Source of the DNA: Cryptomeria japonica | Taxonomy: Eukaryota; Streptophyta; Pinopsida; Cupressales; Cupressaceae | Assembly (NCBI RefSeq): GCF_030272615.1 | Contig: NC_081409.1 | Coordinates: forward strand, 530,942,291-531,006,290 | Length of the DNA: 64,000 nucleotides | Direction: 5' to 3' | Shown here: positions 23,819-37,135 of the stretch, piece by piece | How positions within the stretch are numbered: the first letter of the stretch is position 1 | Layout: each line of letters opens with the position of its first letter | Translations under genes and position numbers: made by a program | The notes under the pieces: generated by a model | Database searches by the model: none | What the model was told of the DNA's origin: nothing | Seen by the model: the letters and a program-made list of their open reading frames with translations, nothing else

Positions 23819-25503
23819 CTAAGCGAAGAATTTCTTCAAGTGGATGATGTTAATCGGTTCATGGAGCTGTTCTCCTTCCAAGTTTGAGAGTTGATAGGCA
23901 CCAGATCCGAATACTGTAGTAACGATGTAGGGACCTAGCTAGTTGGGTTCAAACTTCCCTTTATTGTCTCGAAACTATTGATTTTTTTGGATTTTCTCTT
24001 AGAACTAGGTCACCAACCTAAAATTCTCTGTGTCTAACTTTCTTGTTATATCCTCTAGACATTTTCTTATGATATACTCTAAGATGATCAAACGCCACTT
24101 GTCGACGCTCATCCAGCAATTCGAGTTCTTGCAATCTAGATATTCTATGATCTTCATCAGTAACAAGACCTTGCAAAGAAACTCTTAAAGATGGTATTTC
24201 TACTTTAATAGGTAATACTACTTCGAACCCATACACCAAAGAGAAAGGTGTAGCCCCAGTAGGTATTTTGATACTTGTTATGTAAGCCCATAGTGCAGGA
24301 TTGAGCTGCAGGTGCCAATCCTTCCCAGATTTGTTCAATGTTCTGTGCAAGATAGTCAATAGGTTTTTGTTAGATGCCTCATCTTGTCCATTACCTTGAG
24401 GGTAATATACTGATGACTAGTGTTGTTTTATTTTGAATTTCTCACAAAGCTCGTCCATATCTTTATTCTTAAACTGTCCTCCATTATCAGTCACAATGGA
24501 CAAAGGTATCCCATACCTACAAATGATATAGTTTAGGATGAAAAAGGTGACTTGTTTACCGGTTGTTTTGATGAGCGAAACTGCCTCTACCCACTTGGTG
24601 AAATACTTTGTGGTTGTTATGATGAATTTATGTCCATTGGATGATGGAGGATATATCTGACCAATGAGATCAAAGGCCCGTTGTTTAAAAGGCTAGTGTG
24701 TAATGAATGGTATGAGATCCCTTGTTGGGGCATGTATGAGATTTCCATGAAGCTAACATTTCTCACAAGTCTTAGTAAATTTGACAGCGTCTTTTTCCAT
24801 GTCTGGCCAGTAGTAGCCAGCCCATAGTAGTTTTCGAGAAAAAAGTAAGACCATTCAAATGAGATCCACAAATACCTTCATGGACTTCCGATAATGCACA
24901 TTTAGATTCTTCAGTTTCTAGACATCTAAGCAATGTACCATCTAAACCTCGTCTAAATAAATCATTAGCTATGATAACATACCATGAAGCATTTCGAGTT
25001 AGGTTTCTTTTCTCATTGTGAATAAGCTTTTCGGGGATAATTTGGTCGCGTAGATAGGAGTAGATGTGGCTGTATCGGGGTGAGTCATGTCCAATAATAG
25101 AATAGATTATTTGGGTCTCAAGGGAATCATAGGCTGGGTAATGTAACTCTTCCACCAAGAATTCAAAGCAAAAAATTGGACTCTAGTAACTCAAGTATAG
25201 ACACCAAGGTGGCCATAGCATCGATTGCTCTATTTGCAGATCTAGGAATCTATTGGAATGATACAAAAGCAAAGTACTTCTTAAGATCATCAACCATTCT
25301 CTTATAAGGCATTGGTTTCTCATCTCGAGTCTAATATGTATCATTGAGTTGGTTAACTAAGAGCTGAGAATCTCCATAGATATACCATTCAGCAACCTTC
25401 CATTCAACGGCTAGCTTCATTCCATTTACCGAAGCTTCATATTCTGCAATGTTGTTTGTGCAGGGGAATAGAATCTTATAATACTTTAGGATTGAATACT
25501 TCT
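23819..25503 (-). pseudogene. G1 pol, downstream part: second RNase H remnant and integrase
   Basis: This is the 3' part of G1 pol, separated from the rest by G2. Near 25160-25500 it encodes the end of the second RNase H domain. The integrase zinc region has HEGICGSHLNGL (near 24890) and TCEKC near 24760. A TAG follows TCEKC, the same position as a TAG in G2. The core shows DLIGQIYPP, TDNGGQFKN and YYPQGNGQDEASNK, keeping the three acidic residues. LWAYITSIKIPTGATPFSLV and a C-terminal GEQLHEPINIIHLKKFFA end the frame at TAG 23819-23821. Frameshifts near 24840 and 23950 and several stops make it inactive. Confidence 0.85.
25499..25503. repeat. target-site duplication of gypsy G2, left copy
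   Basis: cttct precedes the G2 5' LTR and is repeated exactly at 42898-42902 after the 3' LTR. It lies within G1 pol. Confidence 0.9.
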
Positions 25504-26863
25504 TGTACACGTCTAAAAATGGTCAACGCTTGCGGAGTCATACTTTAACATTTGCACATTGCCTTATTTTAGGGTTCTTGCATTGCATTAACATTTCTCC
25601 TATGATTCACACTTGGTCTTTATCATTTGTGAGCATCGAGTCCTTCTTCTGCATTCTTCAGTTGTCTCGCTTTCGAATTTGGTCTTGTCGATAACAATCT
25701 CCAGTCATGATTTTGGTCGATCTTATCCTATCGCATCAATGTGCATGCTCATTTGGCATATTTTGACATTGTCAATCCTAATCGATGATGCAATTAGGGT
25801 TTTGTCCTCTTATCAATCTTATCATTTTGTGATCGATTTGACATCGATCCTTGTCCTTTTTCAATCATGTCAATTTGGATCAATTAGTCATTGTCCCTTG
25901 TCAATTGGTGCATTTATCACATTGGTCCTTTGTTAATCAGAATCATGATCAAATCTATCCTACATCAAGACCTAATTGTCATCCTTGCATTTCTAATTCA
26001 TCTTCTAAGGTTTTATGATTTATTCATTTAATCTTGATTGTCATTTTCTCTCCATTTTCTCTCTAGGATTAATAATTTATTTATTTATCCTAAGTCTTCG
26101 TGTCACAATTAAATGTTTATATAATTGGCTAACTAATTATTCCTCTTTTTGTGAATTAATTAATAAATGACAAATTATTAATTAATTTACCAATTTACTA
26201 ATTTCACTTAATTCCTAATTTCCTAATTTTTCATCAATTTCTAATTCCTAATTTCCTAATTTCATCTATTTTTCAATTCTCTCCTATTTTCCTCCTAATT
26301 TCATGGGAATGACATTTCAATTTGTCATAATTTGTAATAATTGACAATCAATCAATTTTGACATAGACAGTTGTCATAATTTTGTCATGAATTATCAATC
26401 AATCAATTTTGCATAGAAAGTGCAAATTTGTCATAATTTGTCATAATTGACATTCTTGATTTGCAATTTCCATTTGAATCTAATTCATGCTAATTTGATC
26501 TTCTCTCCAATTTGTCTATAAATTGGATGAATTTCTTCAATCTCGATCTAATAATCACCTTTGTCAAATCAATCATGCTTCGAGTATTCTTGAGCAATCA
26601 TCTTGTCTACTTGCTTTCATATCATGATCATGCACTAGTAGGTGAGATCCACAACAAAGCTATTTGAAGAAGAAAGAAGGACAATGGAGCCACAAGAAGG
26701 AGACATTCAGATCTCTATTTGGTTTTCTTAGCTTTAATCTTGAATGTTTTGCTTTTCATGTCTTTATTGAGTGTGTTAGGATTGATCATTGCAATTTGCT
26801 TTTGTGATTGAGCTATGACTAATGTTGAATTGCTTGTGATGATTTCTGATTTCCTATGCTACA
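25504..26863 (+). repeat. 5' LTR of gypsy G2
   Basis: It begins TGTACACGTCTAAAAATGG and ends CTATGCTACA. It matches 41501-42897 along its length but lacks a 16-bp and a roughly 20-bp insertion. The middle (about 26150-26480) is low-complexity AATT/TTTGTCATAATTTG sequence. Confidence 0.95.
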
Positions 26864-26868
26864 TTAAT

Positions 26869-26887
26869 TGGTGAACCCGACGTGAAC
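26869..26887 (+). other. putative primer-binding site of G2
   Basis: TGGTGAACCCGACGTGAAC starts five bases after the LTR and has the TGG expected of a site pairing with the tRNA CCA end. I could not assign the tRNA. It differs clearly from the site in G1. Confidence 0.6.
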
Positions 26888-28925
26888 TAACCCCCTAACC
26901 ATGCTTTTGAGTGCTTTTGAGTTGATTTGCAGGTCAAAAACCCAAGAAACAGGGTAGTGCAGTGTTTTCTGGGAACTTCTACGTCTGTGTCAAGCATTCT
27001 ACGCCTGTGTTAGACATTTTGTGCCTATGTCAAGGACATTTTGTGCCTGTGTCAGACATTCTGTGCCTGTGTAGGGCCAGAAACAAAGGTAAAAGACAGT
27101 GTTTTTCACATGCAAATTGTTTTCTTTTGCATTCTATTTCTGCTTTTTTGGTTTTGTTGGTACTGATTCTCTGTGCAGAACCTTGGCATACGCATGACAA
27201 AAACAACAAATGAAACTACTAACACATTTTATGTAGGTTTGATAATCAAAGACTAAACATATCAAACTTCTGACTTGGGTTTTTGCAGGTTGCCTTGGAC
27301 TACAACTAAATTTTGTGTTTGTAATTAATATTTAGGCACCTAGTAGTGATTTCTAAATAGGATGGAATGAATGTATGTTTGCCTTGATTGTTGAGTTTGA
27401 CATTGGAGTAGGAGAGTATGCTCTCATCCTTCTTAGGGTGATCAGAAATCCACATCTTCAATACCATGCTCATGTTTTTGATTGTGTGTCACCTTTAGAG
27501 GGCCTGCCTTCCCGACCATTTTCTTTTGCAAGCAAGTGATAATCATGAGAAGGGAATGACCCAAAGTGAGTACGGCTAGAATACCTTGGCATTCTAACTC
27601 ACTATAAACAAATACCTGATGGGCAAAAGCTTTGAAGGAAGGGTTACGTGGGAATTGCAGTTACTTGGGAAGTGATGACCCTTGAACTCTTTCTCATATC
27701 AACATCTAAGTAGGACCTCGCGGTCTAAATCGTGCTTGCACGACTACATTTGTTTGATATCTTGATGGGCTTAATGTCTCAATCACACTTGAGTGACATC
27801 AAGGAGTAACGCTTAACAAAAATCCTTACTAAACACCTTGTATTTAGAGGCCAAAAATCTTTCTAGTTGCTTGAGAAGGACAAGTTCGAATACTTGGAAG
27901 AGATACTAAGTTCGCCATGGGGAGATTTCCATGGGGACTAATTCTTGGCTGCCCTAAGAAGTGAGTGTCGTGGAGGGGAGCCCGTGGGGTCAAGCATCTA
28001 TGTATTTTCTTTGAATCTCATAATGAGTCTACCTCTCAAGTACCTAATGTTATTGCCTACCATAAGAAATGTGTTAATGAGCATGATTGTATTGAGTCTA
28101 AGTTGAAATATCTTGTCTTCTTTGCTTGTCAAAAGTTGAATTGCATCTCATTTCAGAAAAACAAGGCAAATTGATTCAAAACAAGGTTAAACATAAGAAC
28201 ATTTCATCCAACAAAGTTCAAAGCACCTTCAAACATGGTTGTCAAACATTGTTCAAAATCTTGTCTCAACATTCATGTCACTTAGATTTAGGTTCATCTT
28301 AGGTTCGAATTTTGCAAAGTCATTGTCAATTACCAAGGTTAAGTTTCACCTAGGTCATACTCTTTTGCATGTCAATAAGGGTCATCCATTTTGCATGTGT
28401 CCTCTTGCATTAGAGTAATACCATTCTCATACATTTGTATTTGCATACCCTAGGTCTCTTCATTAAGCTTAGGTCATTATCATATCATATTAGGGTCATT
28501 TGCATAGTAATTGTCCCTTTGCATATAGTGCCAAAACTAGGTTTTGTCATACTTGAGTAATCCAAATCTTTGATAAACCCTAAGTCATTGTTAAGAAGTC
28601 TAGACCTTATCAAACCTTTTCTTTTTATGTCATTATTGTCATTTGGTCAAACCTAGCTTAGTATCCAAGCATATCGGGGAGACTTTGTCATTTGTCCTTT
28701 TGTCACTTGGTCCTTTTGTCCTTTGAGGTCTAGACATCATTTCAATTTCCTAAGGGTCTCTTTTAGATTTGCATTCCAAAAAGTTTGTCAAAATCTTCAA
28801 AAACAACCAAAAACATAGGTTGCATTCTTGCCATAGATTGCATTCTCATTCATTTAGTTTGCATTTAGTTGCATATCATATATTGTCTTTGAAAGATTCC
28901 AAAATATTGGATTTGCATAAGTGAC
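26888..28925 (+). other. G2 gag leader
   Basis: A 2-kb untranslated leader without a supported gene. About 26985-27075 holds five diverged repeats of the unit TTGTGCCTGTGTCAGACAT. The rest is AT-rich, with frequent TTTGTCATT-like words. Similar CTGTGT/GTGTAGG words recur upstream of the G2 PMD gene. Confidence 0.55.
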
Positions 28926-31730
28926 ATGCCTGTTGAAACAAGATCAAAATCTAAAAAGATGGGTGAACTAGCATATCAACCCATTGACAACATATCAAAT
29001 TTGCAATTTCAAACTAGTCAAACAATACAAATTGAAGGTTCATCAAACACATCATTACCACCATATGGAATGGTTCAACTTGGACCACCTCCATTATATG
29101 AACTAGTGTTTGTACCTATGAAACCAGGACATGGGAGTGTTCCACCAACACTAAGAGGAAGTGCACCTTTTGATTGGAATCAACCACACCTGCAACATGA
29201 CATTCAAACTCAAACATTATATGAGGAACAAACTCTTTCACAAGGATTTGGTTCAGATCAAGGCATTCAACAAGAAACGAATCCAAATGTCCAACCAAAT
29301 TCTTCATCGGATTCTGATGCTTCTGATGATATTGATATGTTCCTTAAATATCCTAAGATGACAAAAAAGATGGATAAATTCTTGAACAAGGTCTTTAAGA
29401 TGTTCCCACAAAAATATCTTAACATGATGAGTAATGTGACCTCCTCAAGTGAGCAAGTCAATGTGCAAAAACAACAAGGCGGTAAGCTGCTAAGTTTCTC
29501 TCTGCATCCAAATGAAGAAAATATGCAACAAGAAACTCAACCTACCTTGATGAGTAAATGTGCTTCAAAGGCATTGACAGTGACTATTCCTCAAAAGTCA
29601 CCATTTGAGACAATAAATAATCCATTATTCAATACAACACCTGTAACACAAGATCAAATGAAGACCACGCAAATATTGACAACTATCCCTCAACAAGAAG
29701 TGGTTCCTTACATGCATAAAATTGGATCAACATCTAAGATGCAAGAAAGCTTCACGACTGGAATGCCTGATATCACCAATGTCCAAAACAATTCCATGAT
29801 GCAACAAAGTTCTTATGTCCCATTAAGCTCAATATATTTGCCAAACAATATTGTGAAAGATCCTTCAATAATGGCGACACAAAGAGCTACGGATAGTGGT
29901 TTGCACCAACAATAATTGTTGCAACAATTGAGTAATACACAAAAGGTGCAATCGAATGTGCAAACAAGCAATGTCCAACAACAACAATACCACATTCGAC
30001 AACACGTTGCAGCGCCCTCTGCACCATTACAAGTTAATGCAAACTTGCAACCATCACAATGGATTGGACACACAACACAACAAGTTAATGCAAGTGCCAT
30101 ACCCCATCTTAAGGAGAAACAACAAAAACCACCTAAACATAGTTTTTTGCAGATGATGGGATATACACCACGACAACAATTGGCACAAAGTCAACAAATT
30201 CTGACTTGTCAGCATCAACAACAACATGTGCCTCAATATGTGCCAAGACAAACAAGCTATCATACTTCACAACCGCAATTGGCACCTGTACAATATCAAC
30301 AACATCCTCAATTGCAATATCAACCTAGGCTACAAGAAGCACAACAACAAGGTCAATATCAAGGCATTGCACAACCACAACAATAAGGGATGTACCAAGA
30401 ACATTATATGTCGGAGACGCCAAAAATGACCATTTCAGAGCATCAACAACCGATCGGAAACATGATGTATCGACAAAGAATACCCACCGGGATTAATGAT
30501 GGACCTCCAAAATCTGATACAATTGCGCAATAGCTTGAGAAGTTGCAACGACAAGTTGACGCATTAGAAACTAAAGGAACAAAGAAGTTGTATACAGATC
30601 AGGATTTATGTCCTAATCCATTTGATAAGAGCTTATACATGCCTCCATTCCCTAAACATTTTGAGGCACCTAATTTTGAGAAATATAAAGGGAATGGCAA
30701 TCCAAAAGATCACATCCGAGCATTTTTCGCGGCATGTACTGAAGTGAGTTATGAGGAAACATATTTAATGCACTTATTTGCACGAAGCCTCACGGGACAA
30801 GCCATGGATTGGTATTCACATCTGCCAGGAAATATAAATACTTGGTCTGAATTGGCTCAAAAGTTTATATCTCACTTTGCATTCAACATCGATAGTGACA
30901 TGACCATGTCAGATTTATGCAACACCAAGCAAAAGCAAGGTGAGTCGTTAGTGACTTTCTTGCAACGATGGCAAAGCTTGTATAGTCGTTCTTCCCTAGA
31001 TATACCTGAAGAACAACAAGTGAATCTATTTATCCAAAATTTGGTCCCAGAAATGATGTATGAACTAAAATTGAAGAGTCCCAGTACTATTGAGAAACTC
31101 ATTAAGAAAGGGATGAATATTGAAACTGCTCTTGTAGCTAAGGGAATCATTAAGCTTAACAAAGACAGTGACAACACGAACAATTCAGGGGACAGAAATA
31201 GATTTTGGTATAAGAACAAGAATGTCACTAATGATGGAGTTGTTGATGCAAGAGCAGTGAATGCAAATCAACCCCCACTCATGATCAAGAAATTGAGTGT
31301 TCCTAATATGTCAACTATGGAACAAAATCAAACATCAGCGAGCAATGTTACTCAATAGCCGCAATACCAACAACATCCTCAGCAATACACTCCACAATAT
31401 AATCAACAACAAGGCCAGCAACAAAATCAGCAACGCAAACCTTTCCGATCAAGGGATGGACCTCCTAGACAATTTACACCATTGGGAGAGCCTATTGAAT
31501 CAGTAATGAAACAATTAATACAAGCAAAATTTATTAAGATACCAGATATCAAGGCAGAACCAGTGGTAAAACCACACTGGTGGAATGATAATGCATACTG
31601 TGAGTATCATCGGTCAAAAGGACATAAAACCGCGTCATGTTTTCAATTGAAACATATGATTCAAGACTTGTTAGAGCAAGGAATAATTGAGATAGATCTG
31701 CCCAACACGACCTCTAACACTGATCATACC
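28926..31730 (+). other. G2 gag domain
   Basis: Gag has a long Gln-rich N-terminus (to about 30500) with many CAA/CAG runs. A capsid-like domain follows, with YMPPFPKHFEAPNFEKYKG, LMHLFARSLTGQAMDWY and ESLVTFLQRWQSLYSR. A knuckle of the Tat type, YCEYHRSKGHKTASCFQLK, lies at about 31594-31650. G1 has YCVFHQNKGHNINNCMKLK at the same place. Four stops lie within it. Confidence 0.85.
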
Positions 31731-32229
31731 ATTTTCAAAACTCCTTTGCTTGATCATGACAAGGGTAAAGCGTCTTCTTCAAACTCTACCCAAACAGCAA
31801 ATTATGAAAATGCTAGTTATAACAATGTCATCAATTGTTTCAGAGCATCAAATGAGTATGTTTCTACCCTAAGAATAAAGGAACAATATCCTTCTTGCAC
31901 GGTCACCACTCATCGATCTAAAATAGTCCTGAAAGGAGCTCTTGCAGCTCCTTCCAAATCAACCCCTGGAAGTCAGTATAATCTCTTGGATCATCTAGGA
32001 AAGACACCTGCACAAATATCAATCCTTGAGTTGTTGAAAATGTCCCCCATGTATCGTGCAGTCCTGGATAAAGCTTTAATTGAGTCCACTATCCCGACAG
32101 ACATTGATGTTGACTAGTTTCAAGCCCGGATTGGACATCTAGCTGTTTCCCAAAATGTCGCATTTTCTGATAATGATATCTCACCTTATAAGCTCCCTCA
32201 TAATGATCCTTTACACCTTGAAGTCTTTG

Positions 32230-32720
32230 TCCATAATTGCAAAATCTGATGAATCTTGATAGATGGTGGGGCGGGTCTTAATATTTGTACCTTGAGAGTG
32301 GTCATTGGCCTTGGTTATACAGAAAATGACATTGATGCTTCCAAAAGAATAACAATCAAATCATATGATGATGCTAAGCGCCCATCCAAAGGGATAATTA
32401 CATTACCTATCAGAGTCGGTCCAGTGACAGAAAACACTTTCTTGTAGGTCTTGGACCTTGATCTCCCTTACAATATGATTCTTGGTCGTCCATGGATCCA
32501 TGCAATGAAAGCAGTTCCATCCACCTATCATCAATGTTTAAAATATCCTTACAATGGAACTAAGATAACAATTCCAAGAGATCCTAATCCATTTCAATTT
32601 TGTGCTACTCTAAAGGATACCCCTCAACAGCAAGTCCTAGTCAATAGAGAGGCCAAATCACATAGTTATGTGGAACCCAATGAATTATTAGATGTTGTCA
32701 AAGGAAAATTGAAGATATAG
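32230..32720 (+). other. G2 aspartic protease domain
   Basis: ILIDGGAGLNIC holds the catalytic Asp (GAT at 32262-32264) in a DGG variant of the DTG/DSG motif, and LPYNMILGRPWIH is the second hallmark. Two consecutive TGA codons lie just upstream of the active site. A TAG separates the two halves at 32445. Confidence 0.8.
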
Positions 32721-33986
32721 GACCAAGGATGTGGAGAATATTCAATGGATCAAACATTCCTCATCGGGAATTTACCAATATCTCCAAAATCATATGGCAA
32801 ACTGCATTTATTGCAAAAGGAACCTAAGGTCGTTATTCAATATCAGCCTCCCACTACATTTACAAGATGGGGTGAACTTGACAAAGAAACTTTAGATGAT
32901 GATGTCATAGATTGGCTTTATAAGGATCCAACTGAGACCCCACCTATCAGGTTGCCAGTGGAACGATACGGCAAAGGATTTACTATGCTGCAAAAGAAAT
33001 GATATGATGGTTGTAGTGGCTTAAGCCTGAACAACAATGGAAGGCTAGAACCTGTTATACCCAAGATGTGACCTCCAACTTTAGGGTTAGGTTTTATACC
33101 ATTGCGAATTGGATCCTCATCTACCAAAGTGACCACGTGTGGAAAAGGGCGTGACTCTGATGATGAAATAACACCTAAGGATACTCGACCCGAAACTGAT
33201 TCCAATGAATGGGAGTGGAGTTCCTTTTCTTCTAGCTCCTATGCCCTTGACAATATTTTCCTTGACCCTGATAAATTGCCTATGGAAGACAAACATGAAA
33301 TAACTCCTCTTCCTAAAACATGTCGTAATGCTTGGATAGAGTCATTCCAGGACCCAAGCTCTGAATCAGATACAAGTAGTTCAGATAGTGATACCACAAA
33401 TGTTTACATCTTTACCATATCAGCCCTCTCTCTCCTAAAAACCAATGATGACATGCCCCTCGTCTATCCCCAGCTTATCCAACATGACCAACAAGAACCA
33501 CTCACATTGGACTGTTTTCAAAATGACGAAGCAATTGCGAAATTCCTTGGACTACGGGAAGGCATACCACAAGGTGATCATAAGGCAGGATTTGCTATTG
33601 ACTTAGATTCCACAGCATATTTTGGGGAGTCAACTCCATCTTCCAGTCATCAAAATGAACAAAGAAAAGAAAAAGTAAAAAATCAAAAGAATAGGTCTTT
33701 GAGTGAAAACCATATGGCACTCTCTGATCATACAAAAGTAAAAATAAAAGATGTACCTGCAGGTGAAAACCTCTCTGAGGCGCCCAAAGGTGGAAGAGTG
33801 GACATACCCCTATCAAGTTAGGATAAATCAACATTGCTTGTAGAAATGACCGAGGAAATCAATTTGGGTACACCTGACAACCCTAAAGTCATTCATTTTG
33901 CTGCTTCTCTATCAAAATAGGAAAAGATAGATTTTGTCAAATTCTTTCTTGAGAAGAAGATCAGCTTTGCATGGTCATATGCAGAT

Positions 33987-35300
33987 ATGCCTGGCCTCAA
34001 TCCAGAATTAGTCCTTCATCATTTGCCATTAAAAGCAGATGCCAAGCCTATCAAACAGAAACTTAGAAAGATGCATCCCCAGGTGGCTCTTTTGGTCAAG
34101 GTAGAACTGAAAAAATTACTGGATGTGGGCTTTATCAGACCCATCGATTATGCAGACTGGATTTCAAATTTAGTACCAGTTAGCAAAGTAACTGGGGGCA
34201 TCAAAATCTATACAGATTTTAGGGATCTCAATAAAGCATGCCCTAAAGATGATTTTCCATTGCCAAATATCGATATCATAGTTGACATGACTGCTGGATA
34301 TGAGATGCTCTCATTGATCAATGGTTTCTCTGACTATAACCAAATTTGCATTGCTCCTAAAGATCAGCATAAGACTGCATTCACATGTGCTTGGGGTACC
34401 TACTATTGGAATGTGATGCCCTTCGGTCTTAAAAATGCAGGCGCAACATATCAAAGAGCGATGATGACAATTTTTCATGATTTCATGCATACTTTGATGG
34501 AGGACTATGTTGATGACTTATTATGCAAATTTGTCACAAGAGATAGTCATTTAGCTATCCTGGGCCCAATCTTTGACTGAATGGAGACCTACAAGCTCAG
34601 ACTCAATCCAAAGAAGTGTGTTTTTGGTGTCATAGCCAGCAAATTACTAGGGTACATTGTTTCTCATAGAGGCATTGAAGTCGACCCGGCCAAGGTTAAA
34701 GCAATAATGGACATGCCTCCTCCTTCTAATCTCTGTCAACTACACAGTCTGCAAGGAAAGATCCAGTCAATCCACCGCTTCATAGCTCAGTTGGCCGACA
34801 AATGTCATCCATTCCAGCATCTATTGCATAAAGGTGTCACTTTTAAATGGACTGAGCAATGTCAATCAGCCTTTCAAGCTCTCAAAGACTATTTGTTGTT
34901 GTCGCCTATTCTAATGCCTCCTATAGAAGGAAAGCCATTCATATTGTATATTTCTGCAACTGAAACGGCATTAGGAGTTCTCTTGGCCCAACAAGATGAG
35001 AACGGCAAAGAGCGAGCTATTTATTATATCAGTCGGACACTAGTAGGCTATGAGTTGAATTATTCAACTATTGAAAGGGCATTCTTAGTAGTGGTATTTG
35101 CAACATAGAAGCTCCAACATTATATGTTAAATCACCAAGCATTGCTGGTTGCAAAAATTGATCCCCTAAAATACTTGCTTAGCAGAGCAGCTTTGGCGGG
35201 TCACCTAGCAAAGTGGGTTATGATTCTCAGTGAATTTGACATTGAGTATATGGATCGAAAGGCCATAAAAGGACAAGTCATAGCAGATCAACTTGCAGAG
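33987..35300 (+). other. G2 reverse transcriptase and first RNase H
   Basis: RT motifs are DFRDLNKACPKDDFPLPNID, MPFGLKNAGATYQRAM and YVDDLL (34505-34519). After LRLNPKKCVFGV the connection and RNase H region continue with LYISATETALGVLLAQ and YYISRTLVGYELNYSTIE. Stops lie at 34578 and 35106. Confidence 0.88.
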
Positions 35301-35369
35301 GCTCCTATTTATGATGATCATCCCATGTTGATAGATTTTCCAGATGAATCAGTCTTTGCTCTTACATCT

Positions 35370-35745
35370 TCTAATGAATGGAAGTTATACTTTGATGGGT
35401 CCCATACCAAGTTCGGGTCTAGAGCAAGCATATTGTTTGTCACCCCTCAAGGTGATGCTATTCCCAAATCCTATAGAATCACTTTCCATTGTACCAATAA
35501 CATTGCAGAGTATGAAGCACTAGTCACAGGACTCCGAGTAGCAGTCCACTAGAACATCACACATTTACAAGTCTATGGAGATTCTCAATTAGTTATCCGA
35601 CAAGTGAATGATGACTACGAAAAAAAAGATGAAAAGCTTATTACCTATTAGCATATGGTAGATTTCTTCAAGACAAAATTCACGGCTATCCATTTCAGTC
35701 AAGTTCCAAGAATGCAAAACAAGTCGGCAGATGCGATGGCTACGA
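35370..35745 (+). other. G2 second RNase H (plant/archaeal type)
   Basis: EWKLYFDGSHTKFGSRAS supplies the first Asp, NIAEYEALVTGL the Glu, and LQVYGDSQLVIRQV the second Asp, with the final Asp in KSADAMATIAS. This second RNase H is typical of Tat-clade elements. TAG codons lie at 35550 and 35649. Confidence 0.85.
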
Positions 35746-35999
35746 TTGCTTCCATGTTGAATATGCCCCACAATATGGATAAATGTGAATTTTTAGTCGA
35801 ACAATTGCTGGTTCCTTCTTTTGACATTCTGACAACGGATGTGATGTGCATTCTTGTTGGTCCCAACTCCCCGTGGTACAATGACATATATCAATATTTG
35901 AAGTCCCAAACCTTACCACCTAACCTTTCCGCTAACCAACGTCGAGCCTTCATCCGACAAACAGCCAAATATGTCATCATCGCCGACACCCTTTACCGT

Positions 36000-37135
36000 C
36001 ATTCCTTTGACCATACCCTCCTCAGGTGTTTGGATTCTGATGAAGCACAAACGACTTTACACGAGGTTCACGATGGAATATGTGGGGGCCATTTCAATGG
36101 TCTAAGCTTAGCCAAAAAGTTGATTCGTGCTGGGTATTATTGGCCCACTCTAGAAAAAGATGTTCACGATTTTGTTAAGAAGTGCTACAAGTGCTAGATC
36201 CATGGAAATTACATTCATGCACCAGCCCAAGAGCTTCATTCTATCATATCTCCATGGCCCTTTTCTCAATGGGGATTGGATCTTATTGGCAAGATTCACC
36301 CGACATCTGCAAATGGACACAAGTTCATCATTACAGCCACAAAGTATTTTACAAAATGGATCATCGAGGCTATCCCCATGACCTATATCACTAGTGTGCA
36401 AATTTCAAAATTCCTATTGAATTATATCATATGCTGGTATGGGGTTCCCCTTGCCATAGTCACAGATAATGGTCGTCCCTTCAAGAATAAAGATGTCAAG
36501 GAACTCTGTGAAAAGTTTCATATCCAACACCGTTTCTCTGGTCCATACTATCCACAAGGGAATGGTCAAGCCAAAGCATCAAATAAAACCATTATCAAGA
36601 TCCTGAAGAAGGTTGTCAATGACGCTGGTCGAGATTGGCATGTACAGTTGAATCCAACACTATGGGCCTATCGCACTTCTATCCGCACACCTACTGGCGT
36701 AACACCTTATTCCTTGGTGTATGGTGTGGAATCTATTTTACCTTTGGAGGTGGAGATTCCTTCCTTGCATGTTTCCTTGCAACATCTGATTGGTTATGAG
36801 ACACACAGAGTCTCTCGGTTACGTCAGCTTGAGATGTTAGATGAGAAACGTCAGACAACCCTGACACATTTGCAAGCATATCAAAACCGGCTCCATCGCT
36901 CTTATAATAAGAAGGTTAAGGGCGACACTTCAAAGTGGGAGATCTGGTTTTAAAGGCAAATCCCAAGAATGCATAGTCTACTGACATCATCAAAGGCAAT
37001 TTTGAACCTAATTGGGTTGGGCCTTTCATAGTGACTGCAACATATGGCTTGGGGGCATATCAGCTTGCCACCCTAGAAGGTGAACCTTTGTCCGATCCTG
37101 TAAATAGCATGCACCTTTGCAAGTACTGGGCATAA
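36000..37135 (+). other. G2 integrase domain, catalytic Glu replaced by Lys
   Basis: The zinc region is HDGICGGHFNGL...KCYKC followed by TAG at 36195. The core keeps both Asp (DLIGKIHP at 36279 and TDNGRPFKN at 36465). The catalytic Glu of the GQAEASNK motif is Lys here (AAA at 36573-36575), a single G-to-A change. The C-terminal part after the frameshift reads VGDLVLKANPKNA and NWVGPFIVTATYGLGAYQL. Confidence 0.85.

Larger units (their letters stand above)
28926..37135 (+). pseudogene. G2 gag-pol polyprotein, single frame with many stops
   Basis: One frame runs from MPVETRSKSKK at 28926 to about 36915. A single frameshift there shifts the last 70 codons, which end KYWA-stop at 37135. About 19 in-frame stops interrupt it (for example 29913, 30384, 30531, 31356, 32115, 32445, 34578, 35106, 36195), with no other indel across 8 kb. 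The order is gag, protease, RT, RNase H, second RNase H and integrase, as in Tat-clade Ty3/gypsy elements. Homology with G1 is clear throughout. The stops can nearly all be read as C-to-T changes at CAG, CAA or CGA codons. Not functional as it stands. Confidence 0.92.

Noticed and set aside
28926-37135. Alternative genetic code, stop readthrough or RNA editing to explain the many in-frame stops
   Set aside because: All three stop codons occur, at positions where C-to-T decay of Gln and Arg codons is sufficient; the integrase also has a missense loss, so simple decay is the better explanation.
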